This document shows positions 9,795 through 18,780 of a DNA stretch of 64,000 nt, piece after piece. Position numbers and translations under genes: made by a program. The stretch is from the NCBI RefSeq assembly GCF_002844275.1, contig NZ_NXGX01000004.1, positions 553,069 through 617,068 of the forward strand, read 5' to 3'. Each line of letters begins with the position of its first letter. Within the stretch, counting starts at the first letter, position 1. The notes beneath the pieces were generated by a model, which made no database searches, was not told the origin of the DNA, and saw nothing but the letters and a program-made list of their open reading frames with translations. This DNA is from Thalassospira lohafexi (GTDB lineage Bacteria > Pseudomonadota > Alphaproteobacteria > Rhodospirillales > Thalassospiraceae).

Positions 9795-10729
9795 TGTCTG
9801 CAAATGCCGAAAAGTTAGTTTTAGGGACCGCTCAGCTAGGATTGTCCTATGGGATCGCCAATCAAAGCGGAAAGCCTGATCGAAGAGCTGCGGTGAAGTT
9901 GGTTCACACTGCGTTGGCAGCCGGTGTGTGTGTCCTGGATACTGCGCGGTGTTACGGAGACTCCGAAGACGTTCTTAAGGAGGCTCTTTCATCTGCCAAT
10001 CAAGGAAACTCGCTGCGAACCATAGTGATTACCAAGGTGAACACTCCTTCGGCTGAAGAAGCGGCTATCATGAATGATGCCGCGTTAGAGCGTTTTGCTG
10101 AAGATGGTGTACGCGCATCCTGCTGCGCATTGGGTATTGATAGAATACCCGTCCTGCTCATCCGGGAAGCATGGCCGTTGGAGCATCCCAATGGGTTTTG
10201 GCGGGCCTTGTTGAGGTTACGCACTGCGGGGGTGATTGGCATCTTAGGCTTATCGGCCCAAACGGTTGAAGAAGGAGAACTTGCTGCGGGCTGTAGTGAC
10301 ATCGGTCACTTGCAAATACCGTTTAATGTTCTGGACTACCGTTGGAGAGAGACTAGTGTTCTTGATCGCATATCTGACCGTCCAGACTTAACCGTGCATG
10401 TTCGCTCGGTGTTTTTACAGGGGTTGTTGCTCGGTGGGGATGGGATATCTTGGCCTGCCGTTGCAAATGGGGTAGGCCCCGCTGTGCGGGACGCGTTGCT
10501 AACAGCGCAGCAAGCGATTGGTCGTTCGTCTGTTGCGGATCTCTGTATCGCTTATGTTTTGAGTTATCCTCAGATTGCGGGCCTCGTTCTGGGAATGGAA
10601 ACTGCCAAGCAACTCGAGGAAAATCTTGCTTTGGTGTCTCATTCTCCATTGAGCGCGGAAGAACGGCTTTTGGTCGATAGCTTAATACCTCGGGTTCCTT
10701 CTGCTTTGCTCAATCCTGGTTTGTGGTGA
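9794..10729 (+). CDS. Aldo/keto reductase-like protein lacking the catalytic His
   Basis: This is an aldo/keto reductase family TIM barrel of 311 aa. The start is the ATG of the TAATG junction with the preceding gene. It keeps the N-terminal VLGTAQLG strand, Asp and Tyr in LDTARCYGDSE, and Lys in ITKVNTP. At the place of the family histidine (LLxH) it has Arg124 in LLIREAW, so ordinary carbonyl reduction may be altered or lost. The C-terminal cofactor region (LVLGMETAKQLEENL) resembles the family. Reductases of this type often sit in nonulosonic acid and O-antigen clusters. The step it performs here is unknown. Confidence 0.82.
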   Translation: MSANAEKLVLGTAQLGLSYGIANQSGKPDRRAAVKLVHTALAAGVCVLDTARCYGDSEDVLKEALSSANQGNSLRTIVITKVNTPSAEEAAIMNDAALERFAEDGVRASCCALGIDRIPVLLIREAWPLEHPNGFWRALLRLRTAGVIGILGLSAQTVEEGELAAGCSDIGHLQIPFNVLDYRWRETSVLDRISDRPDLTVHVRSVFLQGLLLGGDGISWPAVANGVGPAVRDALLTAQQAIGRSSVADLCIAYVLSYPQIAGLVLGMETAKQLEENLALVSHSPLSAEERLLVDSLIPRVPSALLNPGLW

Positions 10730-10861
10730 AAGCGCGTTGCTGAATATTCTTTGCACGACTGGTAAGCAATTGGGCGAGCTGTTATGTACCTGCTCAAATC
10801 GCCTGCAGGGTATAAGCCCTATGGCACAGATATAGCGTTAAGAATGAAAAGGTGATGGCGT

Positions 10862-11929
10862 ATGGCGGCGCAGATGAAAATTGGCTCACGGTTGATCGGA
10901 GATGACCATCCGGTTTTTGTGATGGCGGAGGCGGGTGCCAATCATAATGGCGAATTGTCGTTGGCAAAGCAGCTCGTGGATGTTGCCAAGGCTGCTGGTG
11001 CCGATTGCGTTAAGTTCCAGACATTCACTGCAGCCGAATTTTGTGCCGACCGGACCAAAAACTTTACCTATTTTAGTCAAGGGAAAGAAGTTACCGAAAG
11101 CGAATACGAGATGTTTCGCCGGTTGGAATTCACCCGTGAGGAATGGGTCGAGCTTATGGCTTACTGTGAAGCCCAAGGTATCATGTTCCTGACGACGGTT
11201 CAGGACCCTGTTAATCTGGAAATGATGCAGGAACTGGGGCTTTTGGCGATTAAAGTTGGATCAGATGATTTCGATCATTTACCCAATCTACGTAACTTTG
11301 CTGCGACCGGTTTGCCGTTGATTATTTCCAAAGGCATGGCGGATGCCCAGGAAGTCGATAAAATAGTTGGAGATTTGAAAAGTCGCTGTGCTGACTTGGG
11401 GGTTCTTCACTGCGTATCGCTTTATCCGTCAGAGCCTAAGCATTTGAATTTGGCGCAGATCCCCGCATTGCGTGAGCGTCATCCCGATGTCGTTTGGGGC
11501 TTCTCTGATCACAGTCGGTCAACGGTCGCGCCTGCCTTGGCTGTGGCTTTGGGCGCTCGCATCATTGAAAAACACTTCACACTAAGTCACGGCATGGCTG
11601 GACCGGATCATTGGTTTTCAATGGATCCAAAAGAATTAACGGAAATGGTGGCACATATCCGTTTTGCGGAAGCTGCACAGGGCAGCGATAAAATTGCGCC
11701 AAATGTGGAAGAAGAAAAAAGCCGAGCCATTATGCGCCGACGGATTATCGCACGCCACGATTTGCCCGCTGGTACAGTTCTGGACGATAGTGCGGTGACG
11801 TTTAAGCGCGCTGAACAAGGACTGTATGTCGGAGATTGGGACGACGTGACGGGGCGTACCTTACGCACGGCTAAGGCGGCGACCGAAGGGATTGATATGA
11901 ATGATTTGGAACCGGTGGATGGAAAATGA
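10862..11929 (+). CDS. NeuB/PseI/SpsE-type nonulosonic acid synthase
   Basis: This enzyme should condense phosphoenolpyruvate with a six-carbon amino sugar to give a nine-carbon 2-keto-3-deoxy acid. The TIM barrel starts with the AEAGANHNG motif (22-30), close to the AEIGVNHNG of sialic acid synthases. The substrate and metal residues HCVSLYP and EKHFTL follow, and an antifreeze-like SAF domain starts near residue 290 (RRRIIARHDLPAG). It has 355 aa. AAGG at 10849-10852 lies 9 bases before the ATG. A 132-base gap upstream could hold its own promoter. The last four bases overlap the WbqC gene (ATGA). Confidence 0.92.
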   Translation: MAAQMKIGSRLIGDDHPVFVMAEAGANHNGELSLAKQLVDVAKAAGADCVKFQTFTAAEFCADRTKNFTYFSQGKEVTESEYEMFRRLEFTREEWVELMAYCEAQGIMFLTTVQDPVNLEMMQELGLLAIKVGSDDFDHLPNLRNFAATGLPLIISKGMADAQEVDKIVGDLKSRCADLGVLHCVSLYPSEPKHLNLAQIPALRERHPDVVWGFSDHSRSTVAPALAVALGARIIEKHFTLSHGMAGPDHWFSMDPKELTEMVAHIRFAEAAQGSDKIAPNVEEEKSRAIMRRRIIARHDLPAGTVLDDSAVTFKRAEQGLYVGDWDDVTGRTLRTAKAATEGIDMNDLEPVDGK

Positions 11930-12609
11930 TCGTTTCCATTCATCAGCCAGCGTATTTGCCTTGGTTGGGGTATTTTGAGAAGATCAAAAAATCCGATATT
12001 TTTCTATATCTTGATACAGTCCAGTTTCAGAAGGGCAGCTTTCAAAACCGCAATAAGATCCGCACCAAAGAGGGATGGATCTGGCAAACGGTGCCGGTGA
12101 AAACAAAGGGCAAGCATTTTGACCAGACAATTGCCGACCTGGAGATCAACAATCAAATGGGTTGGCAGTCCAAACATTGGGCGGCGATCACCCAAAATTA
12201 CCGCAAAGCTCCCTTTGCTAAAGAGTGGTTGCCGCGTTTGGAGCCGTTTTACCATACCCCCTATGACCGGCTGAGCGATCTGTGTTGGGATATGATGATG
12301 GTCTTCAATCAAGCTTTGGAGATTACCACCCCGATCCAGAAAACCTCGAAGCTGCCTTCTGTTGAGGGGCCAAAGAGCGATCTCATTCGGAACCTTTGTC
12401 ACGCGGTCGAGGCCGATACCTATTTTTCCGGTTCGCAAGGGCGTAGGTATTTGGATGAAGCCTCATTTGCGCATAATGGTATCTCGGTGGTTTATCAGGA
12501 TTACAAACATCCGACATATGTTCAGACCTATTCAGGGTTTGAGCCATATATGGGGGTGATCGATCTTTTGATGAACGAACCTCAGCCAGCAGCTTTTCTG
12601 AGAGGATAG
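11926..12609 (+). CDS. WbqC family protein
   Basis: This 227-aa protein shows the clear WbqC family N-terminus (SIHQPAYLPWLGYFEKI), followed by a KGSFQNRNKI segment. WbqC-like proteins are found in many O-antigen and glycosylation clusters, often next to aminotransferases and nonulosonic acid genes; I know of no firmly established reaction for them. Transfer of an amino-acid or acyl group to a sugar amine is one idea that fits the context. Translational coupling to the NeuB-type gene by ATGA suggests the two products are made in fixed ratio. Confidence 0.88.
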   Translation: MIVSIHQPAYLPWLGYFEKIKKSDIFLYLDTVQFQKGSFQNRNKIRTKEGWIWQTVPVKTKGKHFDQTIADLEINNQMGWQSKHWAAITQNYRKAPFAKEWLPRLEPFYHTPYDRLSDLCWDMMMVFNQALEITTPIQKTSKLPSVEGPKSDLIRNLCHAVEADTYFSGSQGRRYLDEASFAHNGISVVYQDYKHPTYVQTYSGFEPYMGVIDLLMNEPQPAAFLRG

Positions 12610-12613
12610 CAGG

Positions 12614-13294
12614 ATGTTTTTTTCTCCTGAGTGGGAAGATATTTACGCCGCCGGGGCGCATCAAAGCGTTTGGCCATGGAGCGAGTTGATATCTTTGGTC
12701 ATGCGGCATGCGCGACCGCACCAGAGCGAAAAGCCAGCGAAGGTTTTAGAGATTGGGTGTGGTGTTGGCGCTAATATTCCGCTGGTTCAATGGTTTGGAG
12801 GTGAGTTCCATGGTGTTGATAACAGCGCGAGTGCATTAGAACGCATTCGTCAGAGATACGAAGATCAAGTGCGGTTGGCCAAAGCTGATTTTTGTGAAGA
12901 GATTCCCTTTGCGGGGCCTTTCGACATCATTATCGACCGTGCGTCGCTCACGCATAACCATACCGCGGGCATCAGGCGCAGTTTGGATATGTTGGAAGCG
13001 CGTTTGGCGCCGGGCGGTGTCTATGTCGGCACCCATTGGTTTTCGACCGATTGTGATGATTTCAGTCGTGGAGAACCTACGGAAGATCGATATGTACGAA
13101 AAGGCTATACAAGTGGTGATTTCGCAGGCGTTGGTCTGATCCACTTTTCTGATCAAGCCCGTTTAGAGCAGCTTTTTTCACGGTTCACTCTTGAGGTGAT
13201 GGACCATGTAATTAGCGAGACAAAAATACCCCATCCGCAGCGATTAGGGTGGTGGAATATTGTCGCAAGAAAAAAAGAGGACAACCGAGTGTAA
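12614..13294 (+). CDS. SAM-dependent methyltransferase (class I)
   Basis: This 226-aa class I methyltransferase carries motif I VLEIGCGVGANI near residues 44-55 and the acidic residue binding the SAM ribose in GVDNS. It starts 4 bases after the WbqC gene and is the last gene of this run. Probable roles are O- or N-methylation of the acidic sugar or of a substituent added by neighbouring enzymes. The substrate cannot be read from the sequence. Confidence 0.85.
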   Translation: MFFSPEWEDIYAAGAHQSVWPWSELISLVMRHARPHQSEKPAKVLEIGCGVGANIPLVQWFGGEFHGVDNSASALERIRQRYEDQVRLAKADFCEEIPFAGPFDIIIDRASLTHNHTAGIRRSLDMLEARLAPGGVYVGTHWFSTDCDDFSRGEPTEDRYVRKGYTSGDFAGVGLIHFSDQARLEQLFSRFTLEVMDHVISETKIPHPQRLGWWNIVARKKEDNRV

Positions 13295-13576
13295 TGTTAA
13301 GAACCTCTTCTTACTTAAGTTAAACAAATTTTCCTTTGGGGCGTGGTATTATGTCCAGCAAATGATCTGAATGAATTTTGTGTCTCTGCGCCTGATGGCG
13401 ATCTCTTCGACTGCATATTGCGCGCGTATCGTCAGCTATTTTATCCGGCCTATATTCATTGGGTTTTAATCGGACTAAGGACACAGATAAATTGCGCTAG
13501 AAGTTTGTGAGATTTTTTAGGAATCTCTTTCGTGTAGATTATTTTTATTTTACATAATATTCAAAAGTGAACTCGC
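13295..13576. other. AT-rich intergenic region
   Basis: These 282 bases between the methyltransferase and the following membrane enzyme become strongly AT-rich toward the right. The region probably separates two transcription units, but I cannot point to a terminator or a clear promoter in it. Confidence 0.4.
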
Positions 13577-15580
13577 ATGACTAATATTTTTTCTGAAATA
13601 AACGCTGAAAATTTTCAGAAAACATTCTTGAATGTAAGCAAGAATGTCTTAATAGTTTTGTTTTTCTTTGTTGTTTACAAGATAAATTCGTTTACTTTTT
13701 ACATGAATTTTTTTGACTTTTTTATTTATTTTTCAATTTCTTTTTTATTATCTCAGCTTTTTTCTTTGTTTGTATCGGTTTTTTTGTTTTCTGCATTTTT
13801 TTTCGCAAAGAGGTTTTTGGGGGGGCGTGGATACTTCAGTGTTTTTTATAAGTTAATTTCTTCGTTTGGGTATTCTATAAGTTTATTTTCGTTTGTTTTT
13901 TCTGTTGAACGTATTTTTATTGATCAATATTGGCTGAATAAATTTCATTTTACAGAAGTGTGGCGTGCTGTATTCGAGCTTTTCTACGGTATTGCAATAC
14001 TTTTGGTCGTTCTGTATCTGGCGCTGAGGTCTAGTAAGAGGGAAGCCCTTTTGCAAAATGGACCGGATAAGAGGGGGGCGGAAGAATATAAAGTAGATGG
14101 CTTAAAGCGTCGGCTTCTTCTGACTTCTTCTGCATCAGCTGCGGCGGCGATAACTGTTGGCTCTAAGATAGTAATGGGAAATCATTTCGGTTTGCCCGTT
14201 GCTTCTTCTTTTGAAAAAAAAGAAGATCGTAAAAACGTTCTTCTTATTACATTTGATGCGCTCGCCGCGGCGGATATGTCGGTTTATGGGTATGGTCTGA
14301 AAACGACCCCCCATATTGACGCATTTGCCGATTTGTCGGATGTGCATACGAATTTTTATGCATGTTCGACTTTTACAACGCCATGTATATCGACCATTTT
14401 GACAGGCCGATATCCTTCAAGATCTCATGTTCATCAGTTGCACGGGATGCTACATGAACAGGATATTTATCGTACACTGCCAGCGATCTTGAAGGCGGCG
14501 GGATATAAGACAGGTATGATCTGCGGCAATCCTTACGCGATGCCTTTAATAGGCTCAACACATGGGGCTTTTGATCATTTGTGGGCGGCACCTAGGTCCG
14601 GGTGGAGTGATATTCCCCCAGCAGAACTCGTCGCGCTTCCTGGAATGACGGATATGATGGATTTGGTTGAGCGTACGGTCACTGTCTCGGGGCTTGTCGT
14701 TCCTGCCTTACGGCAAGAATTCTCACAAACTCCGCCGCATGCTACTTTTGAAGCGGCAAAAAAACTAATTTCCAAAACAGAAAGTCCATTCTTTATCTGG
14801 ATCCATGTTATGGCGCCGCACGGCCCGTTTCTTCCATCGGAGGAGTTTCGTCACCGCTTTCTTAAGCCCGGCTTGCTTGAGACAAGGCAAGATATGCTAC
14901 GCCCGCGGATTATGGATCGGGCAAAGGGAAAATCAAAGATCCAAACGGATATTGAACATTTACGGCTCCGCTATAACGAATGGGTTTCAGAGGCAGATAG
15001 CGCCTTCGGAGAATTTATGGCCTATATGAGCGGATCCGGGCTGCTAGATGATACGACAACGATATTGTCTGCAGACCATGGTGAATTTTTTATGCCTGAT
15101 TCTTACGGGCATGGGGGCAATGTTTTTCACAAGGCTTTGGTCAATATTCCGATGATTGTCAGAATGCCGGGGCAAAAAACTGGAAGGTGTTTGCACGCTG
15201 TTGCCGATCAGACATCTATCGCCCCTACAGTATTGGAGATCGCCGGCCTGTCTGTGCCTGAATGGATGCAGGGTGGTGCAATGTATCGTAGCTATCAGGG
15301 CGATGCAGCTGCGTCTTCAGAAATCTCGTTCACTCAGTACTTGGAACAAAATAGCAGCTTTGAACCCATATCTACCGGTACCATAGGGGCGGTGACCAGT
15401 GGCATGCAGTATGTGCGGGAACTCGCGACAGGCGAAGAAAAACTTTACCAATTCGAAGATAATGCTTCGGGTTTGGGTGCTTTTGATCGTGTGCGGGAAG
15501 ATGTTAAGCGGGATATGCCAGATATGATGAGAAGTATCAGGCAAGAAGTGAAAGAAAAATTTCCTGAATTGAATATCTAA
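13577..15580 (+). CDS. Membrane-anchored sulfatase/phosphotransferase-superfamily enzyme
   Basis: This 667-aa protein has about five hydrophobic, Phe-rich segments in the first 155 residues, a linker with a Lys-Arg-Arg-Leu stretch and a further hydrophobic piece near 177-200, then an alkaline-phosphatase-superfamily domain (about 220-590). Metal-site motifs are LLITFDALAA, HVMAPHGPF and SADHGEF. At the active centre, where sulfatases have Cys/Ser-x-Pro-x-Arg, it reads Thr267-Thr-Pro-Cys-Ile before LTG. The formylglycine cysteine is thus absent and Thr is the likely nucleophile, as in phosphoethanolamine and phosphoglycerol transferases. I therefore favour transfer of a phospho-group to a glycan over sulfate ester hydrolysis. 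The 5' 450 bases are far more AT-rich than the rest. Confidence 0.78.
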   Translation: MTNIFSEINAENFQKTFLNVSKNVLIVLFFFVVYKINSFTFYMNFFDFFIYFSISFLLSQLFSLFVSVFLFSAFFFAKRFLGGRGYFSVFYKLISSFGYSISLFSFVFSVERIFIDQYWLNKFHFTEVWRAVFELFYGIAILLVVLYLALRSSKREALLQNGPDKRGAEEYKVDGLKRRLLLTSSASAAAAITVGSKIVMGNHFGLPVASSFEKKEDRKNVLLITFDALAAADMSVYGYGLKTTPHIDAFADLSDVHTNFYACSTFTTPCISTILTGRYPSRSHVHQLHGMLHEQDIYRTLPAILKAAGYKTGMICGNPYAMPLIGSTHGAFDHLWAAPRSGWSDIPPAELVALPGMTDMMDLVERTVTVSGLVVPALRQEFSQTPPHATFEAAKKLISKTESPFFIWIHVMAPHGPFLPSEEFRHRFLKPGLLETRQDMLRPRIMDRAKGKSKIQTDIEHLRLRYNEWVSEADSAFGEFMAYMSGSGLLDDTTTILSADHGEFFMPDSYGHGGNVFHKALVNIPMIVRMPGQKTGRCLHAVADQTSIAPTVLEIAGLSVPEWMQGGAMYRSYQGDAAASSEISFTQYLEQNSSFEPISTGTIGAVTSGMQYVRELATGEEKLYQFEDNASGLGAFDRVREDVKRDMPDMMRSIRQEVKEKFPELNI

Positions 15581-15581
15581 C

Positions 15582-16631
15582 ATGGTCAGATTTCAAAAAA
15601 AAAAAGCGTATATTAACCTTAATAAATTGGCCTGGGAGAATGTTTTAAATTTTGGGAAATTGGATCCGTACACATCCTTTGTGCGGAAAGGTTTGCTTGG
15701 AAGCTTGTTCTCAATTTGCGGACGCTTGCAGTCTAAGATTCTTGAGAGTGAGCTCGTATCAGCTCAATCGCTTCCGCATCTTGTGATAACTGGGCACTGG
15801 CGATCTGGTACGACATACCTTCATAATCTCATATCTTGTGATCCGCAATTTACGTTCTGTTCTACCCAGGCTTGCATGAATCCTCATGCTTTTATGTTGG
15901 GTATTCCTAGCGGGGCGAACAGGAAAACAAATAGGCCAATGGACGACGTGCAAGTAGCGGCGGACTCTCCGCAGGAGGATGAATTTGCATTGCTCGCGTT
16001 GGGCGCGCGTTCACCTTATGAAGGTTTGATGTTTCCCAGAAGTCTTTTTGATGCTCTGTCTTTAGCCGATCCTGCCGAGCTTCCAGAGCTTGATCGACAG
16101 GTGTGGGAGCGTACATTCTGTGATTTTATCAAGGGTGTTTCGTTTGTCGGGGGACGACGTGCTGTTGTTGTGAAGTCGCCAACTCATTCTTATCGGGTTA
16201 AAGCTATTTCTGCCTTGCTTCCCAATGCGAAATTCATTTCCATACGGCGAAATCCGTTGGAGGTGTTTGAATCAACGTTTCGGATGTGGAAAGTGCTTTT
16301 TGACCTATATCGCCTGGGCGAGCCCATAGGGGATGACGATTTGCGAGAGATTATCCTTGAGAACAGGGTGATTATGGAGCGAAAGCTTTCTCGGGAGCTA
16401 GCAGCTTTGCCTGCACATATGGTTGCTCAAGTTGAGTACGAGCGGCTTGTCAGGGACCCGCTGCGAGAGATGCAAAGCCTTTATGCAAGGTTGGAGCTTG
16501 ATCCCGAATTTTTAACATCCGAGTTTTTCGCGCAACAAATTGAGCGGAGCCGGTTGTACCGAGCTGGAAATAATGTCCCATCGCCTGAGTGGCAGCGACG
16601 TATACATTCTCAATGGGGTGATTTCTTTTAA
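15582..16631 (+). CDS. Sulfotransferase family protein
   Basis: This 349-aa protein should transfer sulfate from PAPS to a hydroxyl or amine of a glycan. The 5'-phosphosulfate loop is GHWRSGTTYL at residues 71-80, and the 3'-phosphate site follows around 205-235, with KSPTHSYR and ISIRRNPLEVFEST. The ATG follows the previous stop by one base, so the pair is translationally linked. Codons 5-8 contain a run of 11 adenines (15595-15605), which is prone to slippage and could switch the gene on and off. Confidence 0.86.
   Translation: MVRFQKKKAYINLNKLAWENVLNFGKLDPYTSFVRKGLLGSLFSICGRLQSKILESELVSAQSLPHLVITGHWRSGTTYLHNLISCDPQFTFCSTQACMNPHAFMLGIPSGANRKTNRPMDDVQVAADSPQEDEFALLALGARSPYEGLMFPRSLFDALSLADPAELPELDRQVWERTFCDFIKGVSFVGGRRAVVVKSPTHSYRVKAISALLPNAKFISIRRNPLEVFESTFRMWKVLFDLYRLGEPIGDDDLREIILENRVIMERKLSRELAALPAHMVAQVEYERLVRDPLREMQSLYARLELDPEFLTSEFFAQQIERSRLYRAGNNVPSPEWQRRIHSQWGDFF
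15595..15605 (+). repeat. A11 homopolymer in sulfotransferase 5' end
   Basis: Eleven consecutive adenines span codons 5 to 8 of the sulfotransferase gene. A gain or loss of one base would stop translation within a few codons. Tracts of this size are candidates for phase variation or transcriptional slippage. Confidence 0.6.
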
Positions 16632-16650
16632 AGATGGTGGCCTGATCGTC

Positions 16651-16911
16651 TTAGTTGTCGCTAGGGTCTGGCAGATGCGGTGGGCGCGCTATGTGTCGAA
16701 TTTTTTTATTTCTGAACAGCTTAGATATTGCCTTGTTTACATAGGCGACGATAAATTTCCATGTGAATATTACGATACCAACGATGGGCGTTAGTATTTG
16801 CAGTAAAAGACTGCCAGTATTTGGGTCTATGTAGGCGTGTGCAGGGCAAATAGACAAAAGTAAGAAGCATGAAAAGAGAGATGTTTTTAGAAAATCTTTG
16901 ATAAATTTCAT
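16651..16911 (-). CDS. Small exported membrane protein with YIDPNTGS motif
   Basis: This encodes a protein of about 86 aa with a signal peptide ending CPAHA, directly followed by YIDPNTGSLLLQ, one transmembrane segment (about 40-60) and a basic, proline-containing tail. Small proteins with an AYIDPGTGSxLLQ start occur beside polysaccharide and sulfatase-like genes in many bacteria; their function is unknown to me. An ATG 12 bases further upstream (16923) is also possible; neither has a good ribosome binding site. It is the only minus-strand gene in this block and converges on the sulfotransferase gene, with ends 19 bases apart. Confidence 0.68.
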   Translation of the reverse strand: MKFIKDFLKTSLFSCFLLLSICPAHAYIDPNTGSLLLQILTPIVGIVIFTWKFIVAYVNKAISKLFRNKKIRHIARPPHLPDPSDN

Positions 16912-17409
16912 GTCCGTAGCCATGGCTGTTGTCGCGTTCCTAAGACAGGCTGGCTTGTAAAAGGCGCCTATCGTGCGTTTGCTGAATCGTGTTTTGACTG
17001 AGCAGTTTAAGTGATTTGGTTCAAGTCTTGAAGCTTAGCAGGGGATAGCTGATCTTAAAACTTCAATTCCTCGCTCTTATAGGTATATTTTCAATATTTC
17101 TGTTTTATGTTCGAGATGTTGGTGCCGATTGTTTCTCTCTGAGTGGCTGTTGTAGGGGGGGGCTTGCGGCTTGAAAGGTGGTGAGAAGGGATCGCATGAT
17201 CTGATAGATGAAGGGGGGGCTCATTAAGTGCTAACATGTCGGTTGGTTAAATAAAGGTGCTTCGCCATATAAAGTTGTATTCACATTAAAAAATTAAATT
17301 TAACAAATTATCTTGATAAGCATATTTATTTTTGTGATCTTGATTTAATAATGATTTTTTTTGTGTTAAGTATCTTTTTTTATTTCTGTTGGTATAAGAT
17401 ATATTTTTA
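16912..17409. other. Intergenic region with poly-G tracts and AT-rich end
   Basis: About 500 bases between divergent genes, with no gene that I can support. It contains an 8-base G run (17155-17162) and a 7-base G run (17213-17219), then turns extremely AT-rich in the last 150 bases before the next gene. Promoters for both neighbours should lie here. Confidence 0.45.
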
Positions 17410-18780
17410 ATGAAGTATTTGGGTAAAGATGTATTAAATATTTTTTTGTTGCTTCTGTATTTTATTTCAATGAACTTTTTGTTCATTTTTTATTCAAGTT
17501 ATTTTTTTATCGATAGGGCGTTTTTGAATGTAGACTATCTGCTGTATGTGATCGTTTCGTGTTTTATGCGTCCCTTTTTTTCCTGTCTAATATTTGTAGT
17601 ATTCCTTGCTGTCGACGTTGTTATGTCAGCCAAAGGAATATTTTATTTCGACGTGAATTCCGTTGCGATGTCGATGTCGCAAATAAATTTAATACAAATA
17701 TTCCAAAGCAATTTATTCATTTTAACCTCGATTTTGGCAATACTCCTGACTTCTGTTTCTTATTTTATATCGCGTTTGTTTTATAGAAATTGTAAAAATA
17801 TCAAGTTTATGGTCATAGCAATTGTTGTGGTTTTGGGACTCGATTTCATAAACGGGACAAACGGCGTTCTTCCCGGTTCAATCCAAGCGACTATCAATTT
17901 GGCGGTCCTTCCTGAAAATATAGGTACGTCACAGATTGGAAAGCTTGCCTTTAATCTTGCGCGTAAGCGAAAAACAGTTGTCCCGGTCCAAATCGACAGT
18001 GCGTCCGAAACGCGCTTAATTCCTAATCAAGGTGCCCCCTCTAACGATCATAAGATGTTGATTGTTGTTGAATCTTGGGGGGTATCGGACAATCCCCTTT
18101 TAAACAGTATTCCGCTTAATCGTTTGTTGGTTCCATCGGTCTTGCAGCGATATGATGTGAATCGTGGCCGTGTTCCTTTTTCTGGCGCGACGACCAGCGG
18201 CGAAATGCGAGAATTTTGCGGCATTCGCGCCAGTTTTACGAATGCAATAGAATTGGGGTCAGCAAATTGTTTACCCGGTCGTTTCGCTTCGGCTGGTTAT
18301 GAGGCGTATGCTTTTCATGGTTTCGCAAAAGCTTTCTTAAAACGTCAGGAATGGTTTCCTCTTGTCGGCTTCGAACATTTAAATTTTGGGGATGATACAT
18401 CCGAGGAAAAATGTGGGATTGTTTTTCGCGGCGAATGCGATACGAACATTCTATCCAAGATCGCTTCACTTATGCGCGAACGTAAAAATCAAAAAACGTT
18501 CGTTTATTATTTGACGCTGAATACGCATCTTCCCAACAGTCCCAAATTGGCAAACAAGTCTCCGGCTTCCTGTGATGGAGTGCCAACACAGGAAATTTGC
18601 ACGCTTCTAAAATTACATGAAGAGTTTTTTGCTGCTTTGGGGCGTATTTTGGCTGATCCGACCGTGCCTCCGATGCAGGTGTTACTTGTCGGCGATCATG
18701 CGCCACCCTTTGCGGATTTAAAGAGCCGCAAGGAATTTTCAACGCATGAGGTCCCCTTCCTTGAATTGGTGCCCAAATGA
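17410..18780 (+). CDS. Membrane alkaline-phosphatase-superfamily transferase (sulfatase-like)
   Basis: This 456-aa protein has four or five membrane segments in the first 150 residues and a sulfatase-like catalytic domain from about 215. Motifs are LIVVESWG (217-224), SGATTSGEMREFCG (from 258, with Thr261/Thr262 as the probable nucleophile), LNTHLP (near 373) and VGDHAPPF (near 426). There is no Cys or Ser sulfatase signature. The shape resembles phosphoglycerol or phosphoethanolamine transferases with a membrane anchor and a periplasmic domain. It overlaps the GDPD-like gene by ATGA. The N-terminal part is very AT-rich. Confidence 0.78.
   Translation: MKYLGKDVLNIFLLLLYFISMNFLFIFYSSYFFIDRAFLNVDYLLYVIVSCFMRPFFSCLIFVVFLAVDVVMSAKGIFYFDVNSVAMSMSQINLIQIFQSNLFILTSILAILLTSVSYFISRLFYRNCKNIKFMVIAIVVVLGLDFINGTNGVLPGSIQATINLAVLPENIGTSQIGKLAFNLARKRKTVVPVQIDSASETRLIPNQGAPSNDHKMLIVVESWGVSDNPLLNSIPLNRLLVPSVLQRYDVNRGRVPFSGATTSGEMREFCGIRASFTNAIELGSANCLPGRFASAGYEAYAFHGFAKAFLKRQEWFPLVGFEHLNFGDDTSEEKCGIVFRGECDTNILSKIASLMRERKNQKTFVYYLTLNTHLPNSPKLANKSPASCDGVPTQEICTLLKLHEEFFAALGRILADPTVPPMQVLLVGDHAPPFADLKSRKEFSTHEVPFLELVPK

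Noticed and set aside
13577..15580. Annotation as arylsulfatase
   Set aside because: The Cys/Ser-x-Pro-x-Arg formylglycine motif is absent; Thr occupies the position, so a transferase role is preferred.
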